Source: Lachnospiraceae bacterium (GTDB lineage Bacteria > Bacillota > Clostridia > Lachnospirales > Lachnospiraceae). Taken from it: DNA of 37,389 nt. The notes beneath the pieces were generated by a model. The model was not told the DNA's origin. It made no database searches and was given only the letters and a program-made list of their open reading frames with translations. Below are positions 22,407 to 30,954 of the stretch, piece after piece. A program made the translations under genes and the position numbers. The stretch lies in NCBI GenBank assembly GCA_014804655.1, contig JAAUZK010000057.1, positions 1 through 37,389 on the forward strand. The letters run 5' to 3'. Within the stretch, counting starts at the first letter, position 1. Every line of letters starts with the position of its first letter.

Positions 22407-22494
22407 TTGCAGATATGCAATTTATGACCTTTAAATAACCCACAAAACACCGGATCTGCAACGCATTACCTGCATTTGACAGCATATATGCAAC
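22407..22494. repeat. GTTGCA-type repeat array downstream of parR (candidate centromere)
   Basis: On the minus strand, GTTGCATATATGC starts at 22494, GTTGCAGATC at 22462 and ATTGCATATCTGCAA at 22421, giving spacings of 32 and 41 bp, near three and four helical turns. The third site is an inverted TTGCA/TGCAA dyad. The same motifs at the same spacings follow the parR relic at 10045-10132. In ParMRC plasmids ParR binds repeats to form the centromere, so this is the best parC candidate, although parC is usually upstream of parM. Confidence 0.65.
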
Positions 22495-22533
22495 AGACTC
22501 CCAAAAAGGAGTGCCTGCCGCGTTTTGTAATAG

Positions 22534-22914
22534 TCACCCGATAAGATCTAGAATACTGTTAAGCTCATCCGGTAACTTCTCGCAAACATCCGGCAGTCCC
22601 ACCGTTTCCTGTTTTCTCTCTGGATGCGGCATCATGATATTGGCAGAACCAATCCCCGCCAGCAGCGCGCCGACCAGTTTCATCCCCTGTGACTGCATTT
22701 CCTCCCGGACGGCAGAAATCATCTGGCTATGAAACTCCTGTCTGTCTGCAATCCTGATATTCAGGGCAAAATACTCTTCCAGCACCCGTTTTACATAAGC
22801 AGTCAGGGAAGCCGAGCCTCCCGCCTCCCCTGTCAGTTTCAGGTATAGTTCCCTGTCCACCCTGTCGTCCATGTTAAAACGGATAAATACGGATTTCTGG
22901 TTTTCGGCCATCAT
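22534..22914 (-). CDS. ParR-like DNA adaptor protein
   Basis: This 126-aa protein starts MMAENQKSVFIRFNMDDRVD, a beta-strand then helices with SLTAYVKRVLEEYFAL, consistent with a ribbon-helix-helix fold. A variable middle and a conserved C-terminal motif KLPDELNSILDLI follow. It is encoded directly after the actin-like gene with a 4-nt ATGA overlap. In ParMRC systems ParR links centromere repeats to the ParM filament through its C-terminal tail. The C-terminus is the part preserved in the relic at 9787. Assignment is by position, size and fold pattern. Confidence 0.7.
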   Translation of the reverse strand: MMAENQKSVFIRFNMDDRVDRELYLKLTGEAGGSASLTAYVKRVLEEYFALNIRIADRQEFHSQMISAVREEMQSQGMKLVGALLAGIGSANIMMPHPERKQETVGLPDVCEKLPDELNSILDLIG

Positions 22915-23837
22915 ACCACCTGCTTTCCCATGATCTGCTTTGCAAGAAACTCATATCCCTTTGCATTGGCACATAAATCGCACTCGTAAGCCGTATGCCC
23001 ACGGTATTTTCCGGCATAGTCACGAGCCGCAAGGGCACCGCCCCCTACATAGATGATATTGATATAATCAAGGCTATACCCCCGCTCCGCAAGTTCCAGT
23101 TCCAAAGACTGCACCTTCTCACGCAGCATTCCGCGGATAAGCTCTGTATAAGCAACTGGCAGGTTACTTTCCTCTTTCAGCACGGTCTTCATGATCTCAT
23201 GCTCCGGTATCTCTTTCCCCGTCTGGACTTTCATGCCATGCTGGATCTCCTTCATCCATTTGACCATAGCCTTTTCAATCGTGATGGACCTGCTCTCTAT
23301 CGGGAGTCCGTTCTGTACATAGACAACATCCGTGGTCTTGCTCCCAATATCCACGATCAGGTAATCGCCTTTCATGTTACCGAGCCTTGAAGCGATCGCC
23401 GAATAGCATTGCGGGCAGATGATGACCTTTGCTATGGTGACAGAGTAATCCTCTCCCTCATAAGAAAAGTCCAAAATATTCTGCCGATAATAATAATCGA
23501 TCAGTTTCAGCTTGTCCCTCCCATAATTGGAAAACGGCAACCCGACTGCAAGTATGACCTCCGCCTTATGAATCCCTTCTTTCCTCAGTTCCATTGCAAT
23601 TCCTGCCATTGTCCGGAGCCTCGCAGTATCATCCGAGATCTTGTCATCCGTGATTGCTGCCCTCCCTTCACCCACCTTAAAAAACTCCCCATCGTAAAAC
23701 AGGGAGTTCTCTTTCAGTGTCGGTTCCGCGCTTCCAAGCATATGTACGCCGTTGTCAAATATAAAGTTTGCCGTTTTGCTAAGCTGGTAACCGTCATCAA
23801 AACCTATGATGCAGCTTCCATTGTTCAATCTGATCAT
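22911..23837 (-). CDS. parM: ParM/StbA-type actin-like segregation ATPase
   Basis: This 308-aa protein has the actin-family signatures: phosphate-1 loop IIGFDDGYQLSKTA near residue 10, phosphate-2 block YLIVDIGSKTTDVVYV at about 159-174, and adenosine loop NIIYVGGGALA near 260-270. ParM forms ATP-driven filaments that push plasmid copies apart. ATG 23837 is chosen because it overlaps the upstream gene stop (ATGA) and has GAGAGG 7 nt away; ATG 23843 is too close to that site. It forms an operon with the ParR-like gene and marks this region as plasmid- or phage-plasmid-derived. Confidence 0.85.
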   Translation of the reverse strand: MIRLNNGSCIIGFDDGYQLSKTANFIFDNGVHMLGSAEPTLKENSLFYDGEFFKVGEGRAAITDDKISDDTARLRTMAGIAMELRKEGIHKAEVILAVGLPFSNYGRDKLKLIDYYYRQNILDFSYEGEDYSVTIAKVIICPQCYSAIASRLGNMKGDYLIVDIGSKTTDVVYVQNGLPIESRSITIEKAMVKWMKEIQHGMKVQTGKEIPEHEIMKTVLKEESNLPVAYTELIRGMLREKVQSLELELAERGYSLDYINIIYVGGGALAARDYAGKYRGHTAYECDLCANAKGYEFLAKQIMGKQVV

Positions 23838-24006
23838 TGCCATTCCTCTCTTTCTTCCTTTATTAGTACATTTAGTTCTGCAGCATCATTTTTCTTCTGC
23901 CGGATGTCTGTCCATTCCTCTAGCTCCTCCTTCCCATAAAAATGAATAAGGGAGCATTCCGGTCCACAGAGTATTCCCCAATTTCTGCTTCCAAATAAAT
24001 ATCCAT
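23834..24006 (-). pseudogene. Small gene upstream of parM, apparently frameshifted
   Basis: A good start (GAGAGG, then ATG 24006) opens MDIYLEAEIGEYSVDRNAPL but stops after 28 codons. The alternative frame from the same DNA reads CGPECSLIHFYGKEELEEWT and runs to a TGA that overlaps the parM ATG, as a real upstream cistron would, but has no start codon of its own. The 173-nt span is not a multiple of three. A single indel, or an assembly error, would join the two parts. Function unknown. Confidence 0.45.
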
Positions 24007-24029
24007 TGTAATAACCTCTCTTTATGTTG

Positions 24030-24797
24030 CTATTTATTTAAGCTTAATTTCGTATAATCAGGCATAATATAAAATCCAGTATTCTTATCCTCTTCAAAAT
24101 ATTTTTCAGAGCCTGAATTTTCATCTATCCAATGTTCAACACATAATTGCCAACATGTTTTCTGATAAAAATTACCATTACTGTCTTTACCATATGAATT
24201 TTGTACTTTGGTAGTAAGAAATTCTTCTAATGCTTTTCTTTCATGTGTATTTAACACTTTAGTCTTTTTAATATGTTGAGGAGCATATTCTGCTTTTCCA
24301 AGACATATATATGCGACATCTTCTTTTGGACCTTTATGCTCATAATATACATGAACATGAGGAACTGGTCCCTCGTTTCCTTCAAATACACATACTTTAA
24401 ATCTGTTCTTTTTAATATTATGCTCTTCATTGTATTTAGGATAGATCTCTGCCATTTCCTTAAAGAAGTCATCAGCAGTGATATTATCAGGAGCAAAATA
24501 TGCCCATTGTCCAAATTCATTAAAATGACCATTGAAATATTCTTCCCAGTTATTATCATGGTACCAAAAACGCAGAGCATTTTCATTCACGGTAGTACTC
24601 TCATCAGGTGAATCAATTGGCGCTACTTCATATGAAAATCCTACAAATGTATCTCCATCAATTAATGTGGTTATACCCTTTACTATATAAGCCGGATGTG
24701 CAAGTGATTGGAAAACATTTTGGGTATCTTCAACAACATCTCCTACTCGAAATTTTGCTTCTCTTTCACCATTTACACCAATTATTATATTACCCAT
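24030..24797 (-). CDS. Protein with PHVHVYY core, related to the one at 26825
   Basis: This 255-aa soluble protein starts MGNIIIGVNGEREAKFRVGD, has an N-terminal small beta domain (a YP-type VGDVV...AYIVKGI segment to about residue 60), and a C-terminal half with PHVHVYYEHKGPKEDVAYIC and a TCWQLCVEHWID block before IMPDYTKL. The protein at 26825-27307 repeats the HFHV, WQ.L and MP-Y-L pattern, so both share this domain. The H-h-HV element recalls DUF4160 proteins, but the rest differs. The gene is AT-rich; GGCAGGG precedes the ATG. Its role is unknown; an accessory function is likely. Confidence 0.6.
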   Translation of the reverse strand: MGNIIIGVNGEREAKFRVGDVVEDTQNVFQSLAHPAYIVKGITTLIDGDTFVGFSYEVAPIDSPDESTTVNENALRFWYHDNNWEEYFNGHFNEFGQWAYFAPDNITADDFFKEMAEIYPKYNEEHNIKKNRFKVCVFEGNEGPVPHVHVYYEHKGPKEDVAYICLGKAEYAPQHIKKTKVLNTHERKALEEFLTTKVQNSYGKDSNGNFYQKTCWQLCVEHWIDENSGSEKYFEEDKNTGFYIMPDYTKLSLNK

Positions 24798-25006
24798 TTA
24801 CATTACCCTGCCTTTTCTTTTTTCCTTACGATTGTTCATATGTCTATGTTTATAATTTTATTTCTGAAGGTATTAATTTCTCCCCTTCAATGATCATAGC
24901 TTCTATCATTAGTGCAATATTTTTCTTTGAAAAGATGCTCAATCATCCTTATAGGGCAGCATACACCTTATCCTCATCTTGCCTAGGTTCTAAGAAAACC
25001 GTCCAC

Positions 25007-25948
25007 TCATTCCATTGGTGCATTAAACTCATCATTCATATTTTTTTCTTCCTTATTTCGTTTTCCATATTCATGACACATAAAATCAAAACTATACAGA
25101 TCAACTCCTTTTTGTGTAGCAATACTCATCATCTTCATCAGCTCCCAGTATTCCTTATCTTCCCATGAGTCAATTTTCCACAAATGAAACGGAACAGTAT
25201 GATCATAATACATATTTCCATTTGTACCAATGCAATCTGTACGTATACAGTTATCACTCCCATCAAGCTGTATATATTCATGATCTTTCAGTCTATCATA
25301 ATGCTCTATAAAACAGTCATGGTCTGTTGTGACAACCTCCGGGCGTTCAAAATCTGGTCCCATCACTATATCCCCCAAGCCAAACGGACTCTTTATGTAC
25401 AGAAACATGTTTTCAAATCGGCCATTATCCTCCTGATCGAACGGCACCTTATATTCATCGGAAGCGCCATATATGATATTCCCCTCAGATGTAAAAATGT
25501 ACCATGACAAACTCTCATTTACATTCACTAAATCGTCATCATCTGCTTCCTCTGACAACCCTTTCGGATTCCTATCAAACAGCCATCTTTTTATGACTTT
25601 AAAACTGTTAACACAGTGATGGATTCCGTAAGAGACCGCCTTTTCCGCTGCAGTGAAATACTCCTTATCGTATTCATCCTCATCATCAGGACAGACGATA
25701 TAAATACACCCTTCATGACCTGTCATAAAACATTCATAGGCTTTTTCTTCATATGTAATCCTTTCTCTGATCTCTGTATTCAGCTTTTCATCATCAGATA
25801 TCTTTAATATCTCCTTAATTGAGCTTATCTGCTATTTAAGCAGATCGTTATAAAACCAACAGATATGGGCCTGCTGGCGCAAGGTAAATTCGATTCCCTG
25901 TTCTTTATAATAATTTGCCACATGATCTGATATTGGTAATTTGACCAT
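25007..25948 (-). pseudogene. Gene interrupted by a single in-frame TAG
   Basis: From ATG 25948, with GAAGGAGAAGG upstream, the frame reads MVKLPISDHVANYYKEQGIE to NDLLK, hits TAG at 25834-25832, and continues in the same frame as QISSIKEILKISDDEKLNTE through MTGHEGCIYIVCPDDEDEYD to the stop at 25007. Without the TAG it is one 313-codon gene. The downstream part would otherwise have no start near its first codons; ATG 25726 gives a 239-aa fragment. The protein is acidic and soluble, with no recognised family. Nonsense mutation, readthrough or base-calling error are all possible. Confidence 0.65.
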
Positions 25949-26038
25949 AATCTGCCTTCTCCTTCCTTGCCTGAAATCCATTTCCTTTTTGGTCCCACGG
26001 TTTCCCCAACTGCCCGGCAATTTTGAACTGCTGTGAGG

Positions 26039-26416
26039 TCAGTCAACAGTCCACCAGTAATCAAATATCTTCTTATAGGCACAGCCCTTATGTATCTCCC
26101 CCTTATATCTCCTCACGTATCCATTAGAATACTTTTTCCAATACTGGAACCTGCTTCGCTGGGAACTGCGCCAGTATCTTACATAGTATGGTTTCGGAAA
26201 CCAGTCTGCATAATAAGCTCCGGCATATTGGGTAAACTTCCCTAACGCCAGCATCTTGAGATGATTTCTATACTTCGCCTCGCGTTCTCTTTTCAGCCTT
26301 TTCTTTCTTCTGCTGTGCTTTTTCCGCCTAGGCCTTTCAGGTTCCATGTCAAAGCATTTGTCTTCCGGATAGACGGCGCTGCCTGCCTTTATGCAAAAAC
26401 ATTCTGCAGGAATCAT
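26039..26416 (-). CDS. Arg/Lys/Tyr-rich basic protein
   Basis: This 125-aa protein is highly basic: RPRRKKHSRRKKRLKREREA followed by Tyr/Trp-rich repeats such as YYVRYWRSSQRSRFQYWKKY and an end FDYWWTVD. It has no membrane segment. AGGCAGG lies before ATG 26416, 9 nt after the stop of the preceding tiny ORF. Proteins of this composition recur on Lachnospiraceae mobile elements; nucleic-acid binding is plausible from charge alone. I do not recognise a named family. Confidence 0.6.
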   Translation of the reverse strand: MIPAECFCIKAGSAVYPEDKCFDMEPERPRRKKHSRRKKRLKREREAKYRNHLKMLALGKFTQYAGAYYADWFPKPYYVRYWRSSQRSRFQYWKKYSNGYVRRYKGEIHKGCAYKKIFDYWWTVD

Positions 26417-26425
26417 ATTTCCTGC

Positions 26426-26574
26426 CTAGAGCATCTCTATATCAGATTCTAAAAATCCCGAAACGGACCGTTCCGCCAATATCTTGATGTATGGGCAATC
26501 TATACAATGCAATATATCAAACCTCCCTTTTCGTTTTGCCAAAGACGCCGCGCGTCTGCCGTATTTTCATACAT
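26426..26574 (-). CDS. Two tiny overlapping ORFs, or one frameshifted Cys-containing gene
   Basis: ATG 26574, behind GGAAGGGAAG, opens MYENTADARRLWQNEKGGLI and stops at 26500. Overlapping it in another frame, TTG 26512 behind AAAGGGAGG gives LHCIDCPYIKILAERSVSGF to TAG 26426. The C-x-x-C-P pattern and the LW-x-x-E-K segment would make sense as one zinc-ribbon mini-protein, so either a coupled pair or a frameshift explains it. It fits tightly between the flanking genes. Confidence 0.4.
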
Positions 26575-26592
26575 GGGGTTATCTTCCCTTCC

Positions 26593-26793
26593 TCAATCCG
26601 GCAGTTTGTCCAGTTGCTCATTGACTGTGCAGCCCACCAGTTCCTCTAGGGTCCACGGGCACTGTTCCGGTATGGACTGCGTCCGGTCCGCACGGTTTGC
26701 ATAATGCACGCTGATCTTTCCATACCGCTTAACGCCCATTTCATATATATCCTGCAGTGGGCATTTTCTCTCGTATAGTGATACCGTATCCAC
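26593..26793 (-). CDS. Small conserved-type protein of the mobile region
   Basis: This 66-aa ORF has HYANRADRTQSIPEQCPWTL then EELVGCTVNEQLDKLPD. It is soluble and fits the tight minus-strand gene run, ending just before the ribosome site of the next ORF. The first in-frame start is GTG 26793, with a poor ribosome site; a TAG upstream in frame limits the start to about this position. No function is recognised. Confidence 0.5.
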   Translation of the reverse strand: MDTVSLYERKCPLQDIYEMGVKRYGKISVHYANRADRTQSIPEQCPWTLEELVGCTVNEQLDKLPD

Positions 26794-26824
26794 TTCATTA
26801 TCTCTACAAACTATCTACCGTCAT

Positions 26825-27307
26825 TTATGATAATTTCATTGTTCTATATTCTGGCATAGGAGTATTTAAATCAATACAGAAATCATAATTATTAGCATTC
26901 CATAGATTTATTAAAAATTGCCAGTTGCTATCACCCCAAAGACCCGGTAGTGGCTTAGATCGTAATTGTTTTCCCAAATGATTTAATTCATCTTTTGTTA
27001 ATATTTCCATATTTTTACCATGATTAATATATTTATTATCTTTAAATAATAAACAGGTCCCGTTTTTCCATAATTTAAAATCTATTTCATTTCTAAATAC
27101 ATGGAAGTGAGCCTCGTCTATGCTTTCATCAACTCCTATAGCTATAATCAATTTTCCTTTGTCATGCAATCTACTGACCATTTCATAATAATAGGAATAA
27201 TCCAATGGATTATATGTACCTTTTTCTGGAAATCCTTTAGCTTGCCTAAGCTCCTCTAAATTATTTTCAATACATTCAATTTTTATTTGTAACTCTTTAT
27301 CATCCAT
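26825..27307 (-). CDS. Protein with HFHVF core, related to the one at 24030
   Basis: This 160-aa protein has a coiled start (MDDKELQIKIECIENNLEEL), then AHFHVFRNEIDFKLWKNGTC, YINHGKNMEILTKDEL, SNWQFLINLWNANN and the ending TPMPEYRTMKL. These elements occur in the same order in the C-terminal half of the 255-aa protein at 24030-24797, so they share one domain. It is AT-rich relative to neighbours, a sign of separate acquisition. The function is unknown; small accessory proteins in this sort of position are sometimes immunity proteins, but no toxin is seen. Confidence 0.6.
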   Translation of the reverse strand: MDDKELQIKIECIENNLEELRQAKGFPEKGTYNPLDYSYYYEMVSRLHDKGKLIIAIGVDESIDEAHFHVFRNEIDFKLWKNGTCLLFKDNKYINHGKNMEILTKDELNHLGKQLRSKPLPGLWGDSNWQFLINLWNANNYDFCIDLNTPMPEYRTMKLS

Positions 27308-27446
27308 ACATTTTATTCTCCTATAGTCTTAAACAGACAGGCATTATATTCATTCCATTTTCATTTTCTGGATTAATCCTCTCACGTCATTCCACGTGTA
27401 TATCCACACATTTTTAACAACGATCACAGAAAACAAGATTGCCACT

Positions 27447-27632
27447 TTATTTACTCTCATTTTTGACATCCGGATCTTCTCCTGCCAACCGCTTCCGGAA
27501 CCATTCATAGGACTGATAACTGTTCAGTTCACACTTCGGACATGGATTTGATACAGTGTATATCAATCCTAATGTATATGGACATTTCCGGCATGGTGGC
27601 AATATCTTATAGAGCATTTCTTTTATTTTCAA
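27447..27632 (-). CDS. 61-aa zinc-ribbon-like protein
   Basis: The protein carries two Cys pairs, CRKCPY (residues 14-17) and CPKCEL (31-34), in a K-rich context, the spacing of a small zinc ribbon. Its start is TTG 27632 with GGAGGG about 6 nt upstream, and it ends DPDVKNESK. Likely a metal-binding mini-protein that contacts nucleic acid or another protein. No named family is assigned. Confidence 0.55.
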   Translation of the reverse strand: MKIKEMLYKILPPCRKCPYTLGLIYTVSNPCPKCELNSYQSYEWFRKRLAGEDPDVKNESK

Positions 27633-27676
27633 TAACTATCCCTCCGATCATTACGTGTTGCCTATCCTACACTGAT

Positions 27677-28543
27677 TCAGCTGAAACGTGCGTCATCACC
27701 CATTATCCCGTATGCCCCTGATCGGAGAGTTGTTATCTTTCCTGTCGGCTCCAGTTTATACCACGTGTCACTGCTAAATGAGTCGCCTGTATAACGCATG
27801 CACACAATCAGTGAAGCATATTCGTCAGGAATTTGTTCATGTTCTTTTACAGTATAAATACTCTCTATCTTTTCAGACCAGCTAAAGCTTCTGGCGGAAG
27901 CTGCGCGGCAGATATATGTATACCCACTGCTTGGACTTGAAATATGTCTGGCAGATATTTCAAGGGTATCACGCAACTTTTTACGCAATTCATAACTCAG
28001 TTCAGTTCTTCCATGTAGTAATCCGACCGCCGCATTTCCATTATCGGTTGAGAAACGGAAGCATTCATTTCTATAGCGATTCCCTATATCTTTCTTCACA
28101 AGTTCAACTTCCTCTTTATCTGCGAGCTTCTCCATTTCTGGACTATAGCCAGGGTCATAGATCTTATAGAACCGCCGTGCACCACGGACAATATAACATC
28201 CTACCCTAAAAGTAACCGCCCACAATTCTCCCTGCTGTAGTTCCTCTTCCGTAAGCTTCTGTCCGTCTGTATCAACGCACCATGCATCAGTAAAGACAAC
28301 GGATTGGCACCAATGTTTCTGGATCGTTTCTCTGTCTTCCTTGTTTACTCTCTTTGGATATGATTCCATTTCTGGCTCCCTATTTTCAGTAAATACCTGC
28401 TTCAATATCCCATTAGTATCTGATGTTTTCCCTGCATTTATTTCTGTCCTCCGTAAATATCCGATGGTTTCTTCCATCATTTTATCCACTGCTTCATTCA
28501 ATCCATCAAAAATTTTATTCAGTTTTTCAAATCCCGTCATCAT
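27677..28543 (-). CDS. Unrecognised 288-aa soluble protein
   Basis: The protein has a helical N-terminus (FEKLNKIFDGLNEAVDKMME), a linker, then a mixed alpha/beta region with WAVTFRVGCYIVRGARRFYK and YDPGYSPEME, and a C-terminal IVCMRYTGDSFSSDTWYKLE. No signal peptide, membrane segment or catalytic motif stands out. AAAAGGAG lies about 10 nt ahead of the double ATG at 28543/28540. It lies in the minus-strand accessory run between a zinc-ribbon-like gene and a frameshifted gene. I cannot assign a function. Confidence 0.6.
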   Translation of the reverse strand: MMTGFEKLNKIFDGLNEAVDKMMEETIGYLRRTEINAGKTSDTNGILKQVFTENREPEMESYPKRVNKEDRETIQKHWCQSVVFTDAWCVDTDGQKLTEEELQQGELWAVTFRVGCYIVRGARRFYKIYDPGYSPEMEKLADKEEVELVKKDIGNRYRNECFRFSTDNGNAAVGLLHGRTELSYELRKKLRDTLEISARHISSPSSGYTYICRAASARSFSWSEKIESIYTVKEHEQIPDEYASLIVCMRYTGDSFSSDTWYKLEPTGKITTLRSGAYGIMGDDARFS

Positions 28544-28743
28544 AAATCAATCACTCCTTTTTATATTTCTATTTCACAAAAGAATATATAGCCAGAGATC
28601 TATCTTATACGATATCTGCATCTGATATCTGCCATTCCCATTCTGTACGTCACTCATACCGCATATATTCCAGAAAAAAACAGATTAAAAGACTTTGCGA
28701 ATACTGCCATAGTTTGACAACATAAATTATGCTGGAAGAAAAC

Positions 28744-28766
28744 GAAGGAGCCTTACAAGCCCCTTC
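28744..28766 (-). terminator. Intrinsic terminator after the frameshifted gene
   Basis: GAAGGAGC (28744-28751) pairs with GCCCCTTC (28759-28766) over 8 bp with one wobble. On the minus strand GTTTTCTTCC follows. It lies 50 nt beyond the stop at 28817 and probably ends the transcript of the RCC1/AAA+ operon and its last gene. The rest of 28544-28816 shows no gene. Confidence 0.55.
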
Positions 28767-28816
28767 ACTACCTACTGACATTTTTCATCATATTATTATC
28801 TATTCATTTTAAATTA

Positions 28817-29141
28817 TCACCCTTCATATCCTTTTGGGTATTTAATATCAACATATGGATGGTCATTGAGATTCCTTATTTTTACACTCATGATCTGTTT
28901 ATGGCATTCCATAAGCTGGTCTCTGATCATTTCCAGATGTTCCTTACTCTGGGGAACTATGTACTTATTAGAACCTTCTTCTATTAATTCAAGATACCAA
29001 TTTACTAGTTCCAGTTTGTGAAGACAATAGCTAGATATCATCTGCTTATCATTGAAATCACGAATTGCTTCTGTTTCAATTTGAATGTAGGATACCAGAT
29101 CGATCGGGATTCTTTTTAGCTTCTTTTTTATTGTTAGACAC
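28817..29141 (-). pseudogene. Helical protein gene with a poly-A frameshift
   Basis: GTG 29141, behind AAAGGAG, opens MSNNKK and then enters a run of six A (29124-29129). Removing one A joins it to KLKRIPIDLVSYIQIETEAI, which continues into ISSYCLHKLELVNWYLELIE and the stop at 28817, giving a 107-aa protein. As sequenced the span is 325 nt, one base too many, and the downstream part has only internal ATG 29041. A homopolymer indel, phase-variable tract or sequencing error would explain it. The family is not recognised. Confidence 0.6.
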
Positions 29142-29182
29142 TCCTTTCATTCCAATACGGCAATTGTTCAATAATTAGTATT

Positions 29183-30925
29183 TTAAGTTTGTGCAATTGA
29201 GAGAGTCTGCCCACTAGCAATCGTATCCTCAGTGACCTCCAGTTCGTTAAGAACCAATCCAATGTTACTCCAATTTGAACAATATTGTGTAGTGTTACCA
29301 TTAGGAGTTACACAAATAGTACCGTCCCTTTTCAACCCAACAGTACAACCGTTTCCTGTCGAAACCGCTACTATATCACGCCAGTTTCGGACATTGCATT
29401 GATCTTCTTGCATAGTGCCTAGATGTGGACTTATATCAGCAGAAACTACTGTACCATCCTTTTTTAGCCCTACAATAATGCTTCTTCCATCAAAGGAAAT
29501 AGCTATGATATCATTCCAATTCTGGACTTTTTTTACAACATCTCTATTCACGTGAACGGAACAAAGCAAATCATTATCATCATTCTCATCCGTTCCATCC
29601 TGAAGTCCTGCTACAATAACAGTACCATCTTTTTTTAAACCTATAGTATGATATCTCCCTGTCGAGACTGCCACTATATCACGCCAATTTTGAATAGCGC
29701 ATTGACGATAATGATTATCCCCAGCCACAACTACTGTTCCATCCTTTTTTAAACCTATAATATAATCGTTCCCTATCGAAACTGCTACTATATCACGCCA
29801 GTTTCGCACATCACATTGACCATTATAAATTTCCTTGTTCGTAACTACTCTGCCATCCGATTTCACCCCTACAATAAATTCATCTTTTACAGAAAGATTA
29901 ATAATATCTCGCCAATCTTGAGTACCACACTGTGTCTCATCTCCAGGAAAAATAAGTGTCTGAGCGATATTACGGTAAGTATGTTTGACTGTAACAACCG
30001 TCCCATTCGATTTCAATCCTGCAATAACTCTATCCCCACTAAAAACAGCAATAACATTCTTCCAATTTTGAGTAGGTATTTCCATATTTTCGACTACTGT
30101 ACCATCTTTTTTCAACGCAATGATTGGATTAGTCGCAATACACTTTTGAAAATCCATATAAGAATATCCATTATGTGTAAAAACTTTTGCATGATTTTTT
30201 CCCGCCGCTTTGCGAATCCATTTCAAAGCCTCAACGTAATCCTGATTAACTCCTTTACCATTATAATAGCAAATACCCAAACGATATTGTGCTTCTGCAT
30301 TTCCCTGTTCAGCCGCCGCACTCCACAGTTTAAATGCCTCTGCTTGATCCGTAGATCGTTCAGCACGCCAAACAATATCATTTACACCATTCAGTTTCAC
30401 TCCATCAAAAACAATTCTTTTCTCAAGAAAATTTTCAGGGGCATATATTGTAGGATTATTTATGCCAATAAACATTACGCTCTCCTGCTTCTCTGGTATT
30501 TGAAACCTCTGACCGCAGAGATAAATCTCTTTTATATCTTTATCTAAGAGATTATCCAGTTCTTCCTGTGTAAATGCTACCTTGTCAACCGCTGCAAGTA
30601 TCTTGTCATCTGCAGTATATACTCTCAGCCGTTCCAGGCGCTCATTCTTTTTTAACACATCATTCAAATCTATTTTATCAGCTTCAGCTTCTAAATACTC
30701 TATTCCCAATATACCGCACAGATCTTTTTTTAAACTTTCTGACTTTGAATCCAAAGTTTTCACTTTTTCAGCCTCTTCATCGTAAAATCTGTCCTCCAGC
30801 CATTTGATCAAACGTCCATTGCTATAATAGCCTAGCACATCTATAAAATTAAAGTGATCCCTTAACTCCTCGATCGTCTTCACCAATGTTCCATCTGACA
30901 TTTTCAACGGAAACTTTACTGCCAT
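29183..30925 (-). CDS. Sel1- and RCC1-repeat protein with N-terminal adaptor domain
   Basis: This 580-aa protein has an N-terminal domain (about 1-165: ELRDHFNFIDVLGYYSNGRL, IKWLEDRFYDEEAE, then KEIYLCGQRFQIP), a Sel1 repeat near 200-245 (AEQGNAEAQYRLGICYYNGK), and six or more RCC1-like repeats to about 560, each with an NWRDIVAVSxG...IGLKKDGTVV core. RCC1 repeats form a beta-propeller and Sel1 repeats bind proteins. GGAGG precedes ATG 30925. It is the last gene of the AAA+ operon and has no signal peptide, so it is probably a cytoplasmic sensor or substrate adaptor. The role is inferred. Confidence 0.8.
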   Translation of the reverse strand: MAVKFPLKMSDGTLVKTIEELRDHFNFIDVLGYYSNGRLIKWLEDRFYDEEAEKVKTLDSKSESLKKDLCGILGIEYLEAEADKIDLNDVLKKNERLERLRVYTADDKILAAVDKVAFTQEELDNLLDKDIKEIYLCGQRFQIPEKQESVMFIGINNPTIYAPENFLEKRIVFDGVKLNGVNDIVWRAERSTDQAEAFKLWSAAAEQGNAEAQYRLGICYYNGKGVNQDYVEALKWIRKAAGKNHAKVFTHNGYSYMDFQKCIATNPIIALKKDGTVVENMEIPTQNWKNVIAVFSGDRVIAGLKSNGTVVTVKHTYRNIAQTLIFPGDETQCGTQDWRDIINLSVKDEFIVGVKSDGRVVTNKEIYNGQCDVRNWRDIVAVSIGNDYIIGLKKDGTVVVAGDNHYRQCAIQNWRDIVAVSTGRYHTIGLKKDGTVIVAGLQDGTDENDDNDLLCSVHVNRDVVKKVQNWNDIIAISFDGRSIIVGLKKDGTVVSADISPHLGTMQEDQCNVRNWRDIVAVSTGNGCTVGLKRDGTICVTPNGNTTQYCSNWSNIGLVLNELEVTEDTIASGQTLSIAQT

Positions 30926-30954
30926 CTTGCCCGACCTCCTTAAATGAAATACTC

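Noticed and set aside
26033..26245. Plus-strand ORF opposite the basic protein gene
   Set aside because: It is a shadow of the Arg/Tyr-rich minus-strand gene, which has the ribosome site and tight gene spacing.
29816..30547. 243-codon plus-strand ORF
   Set aside because: It is a shadow of the RCC1-repeat gene and shows the periodic pattern of its repeats in a meaningless frame.
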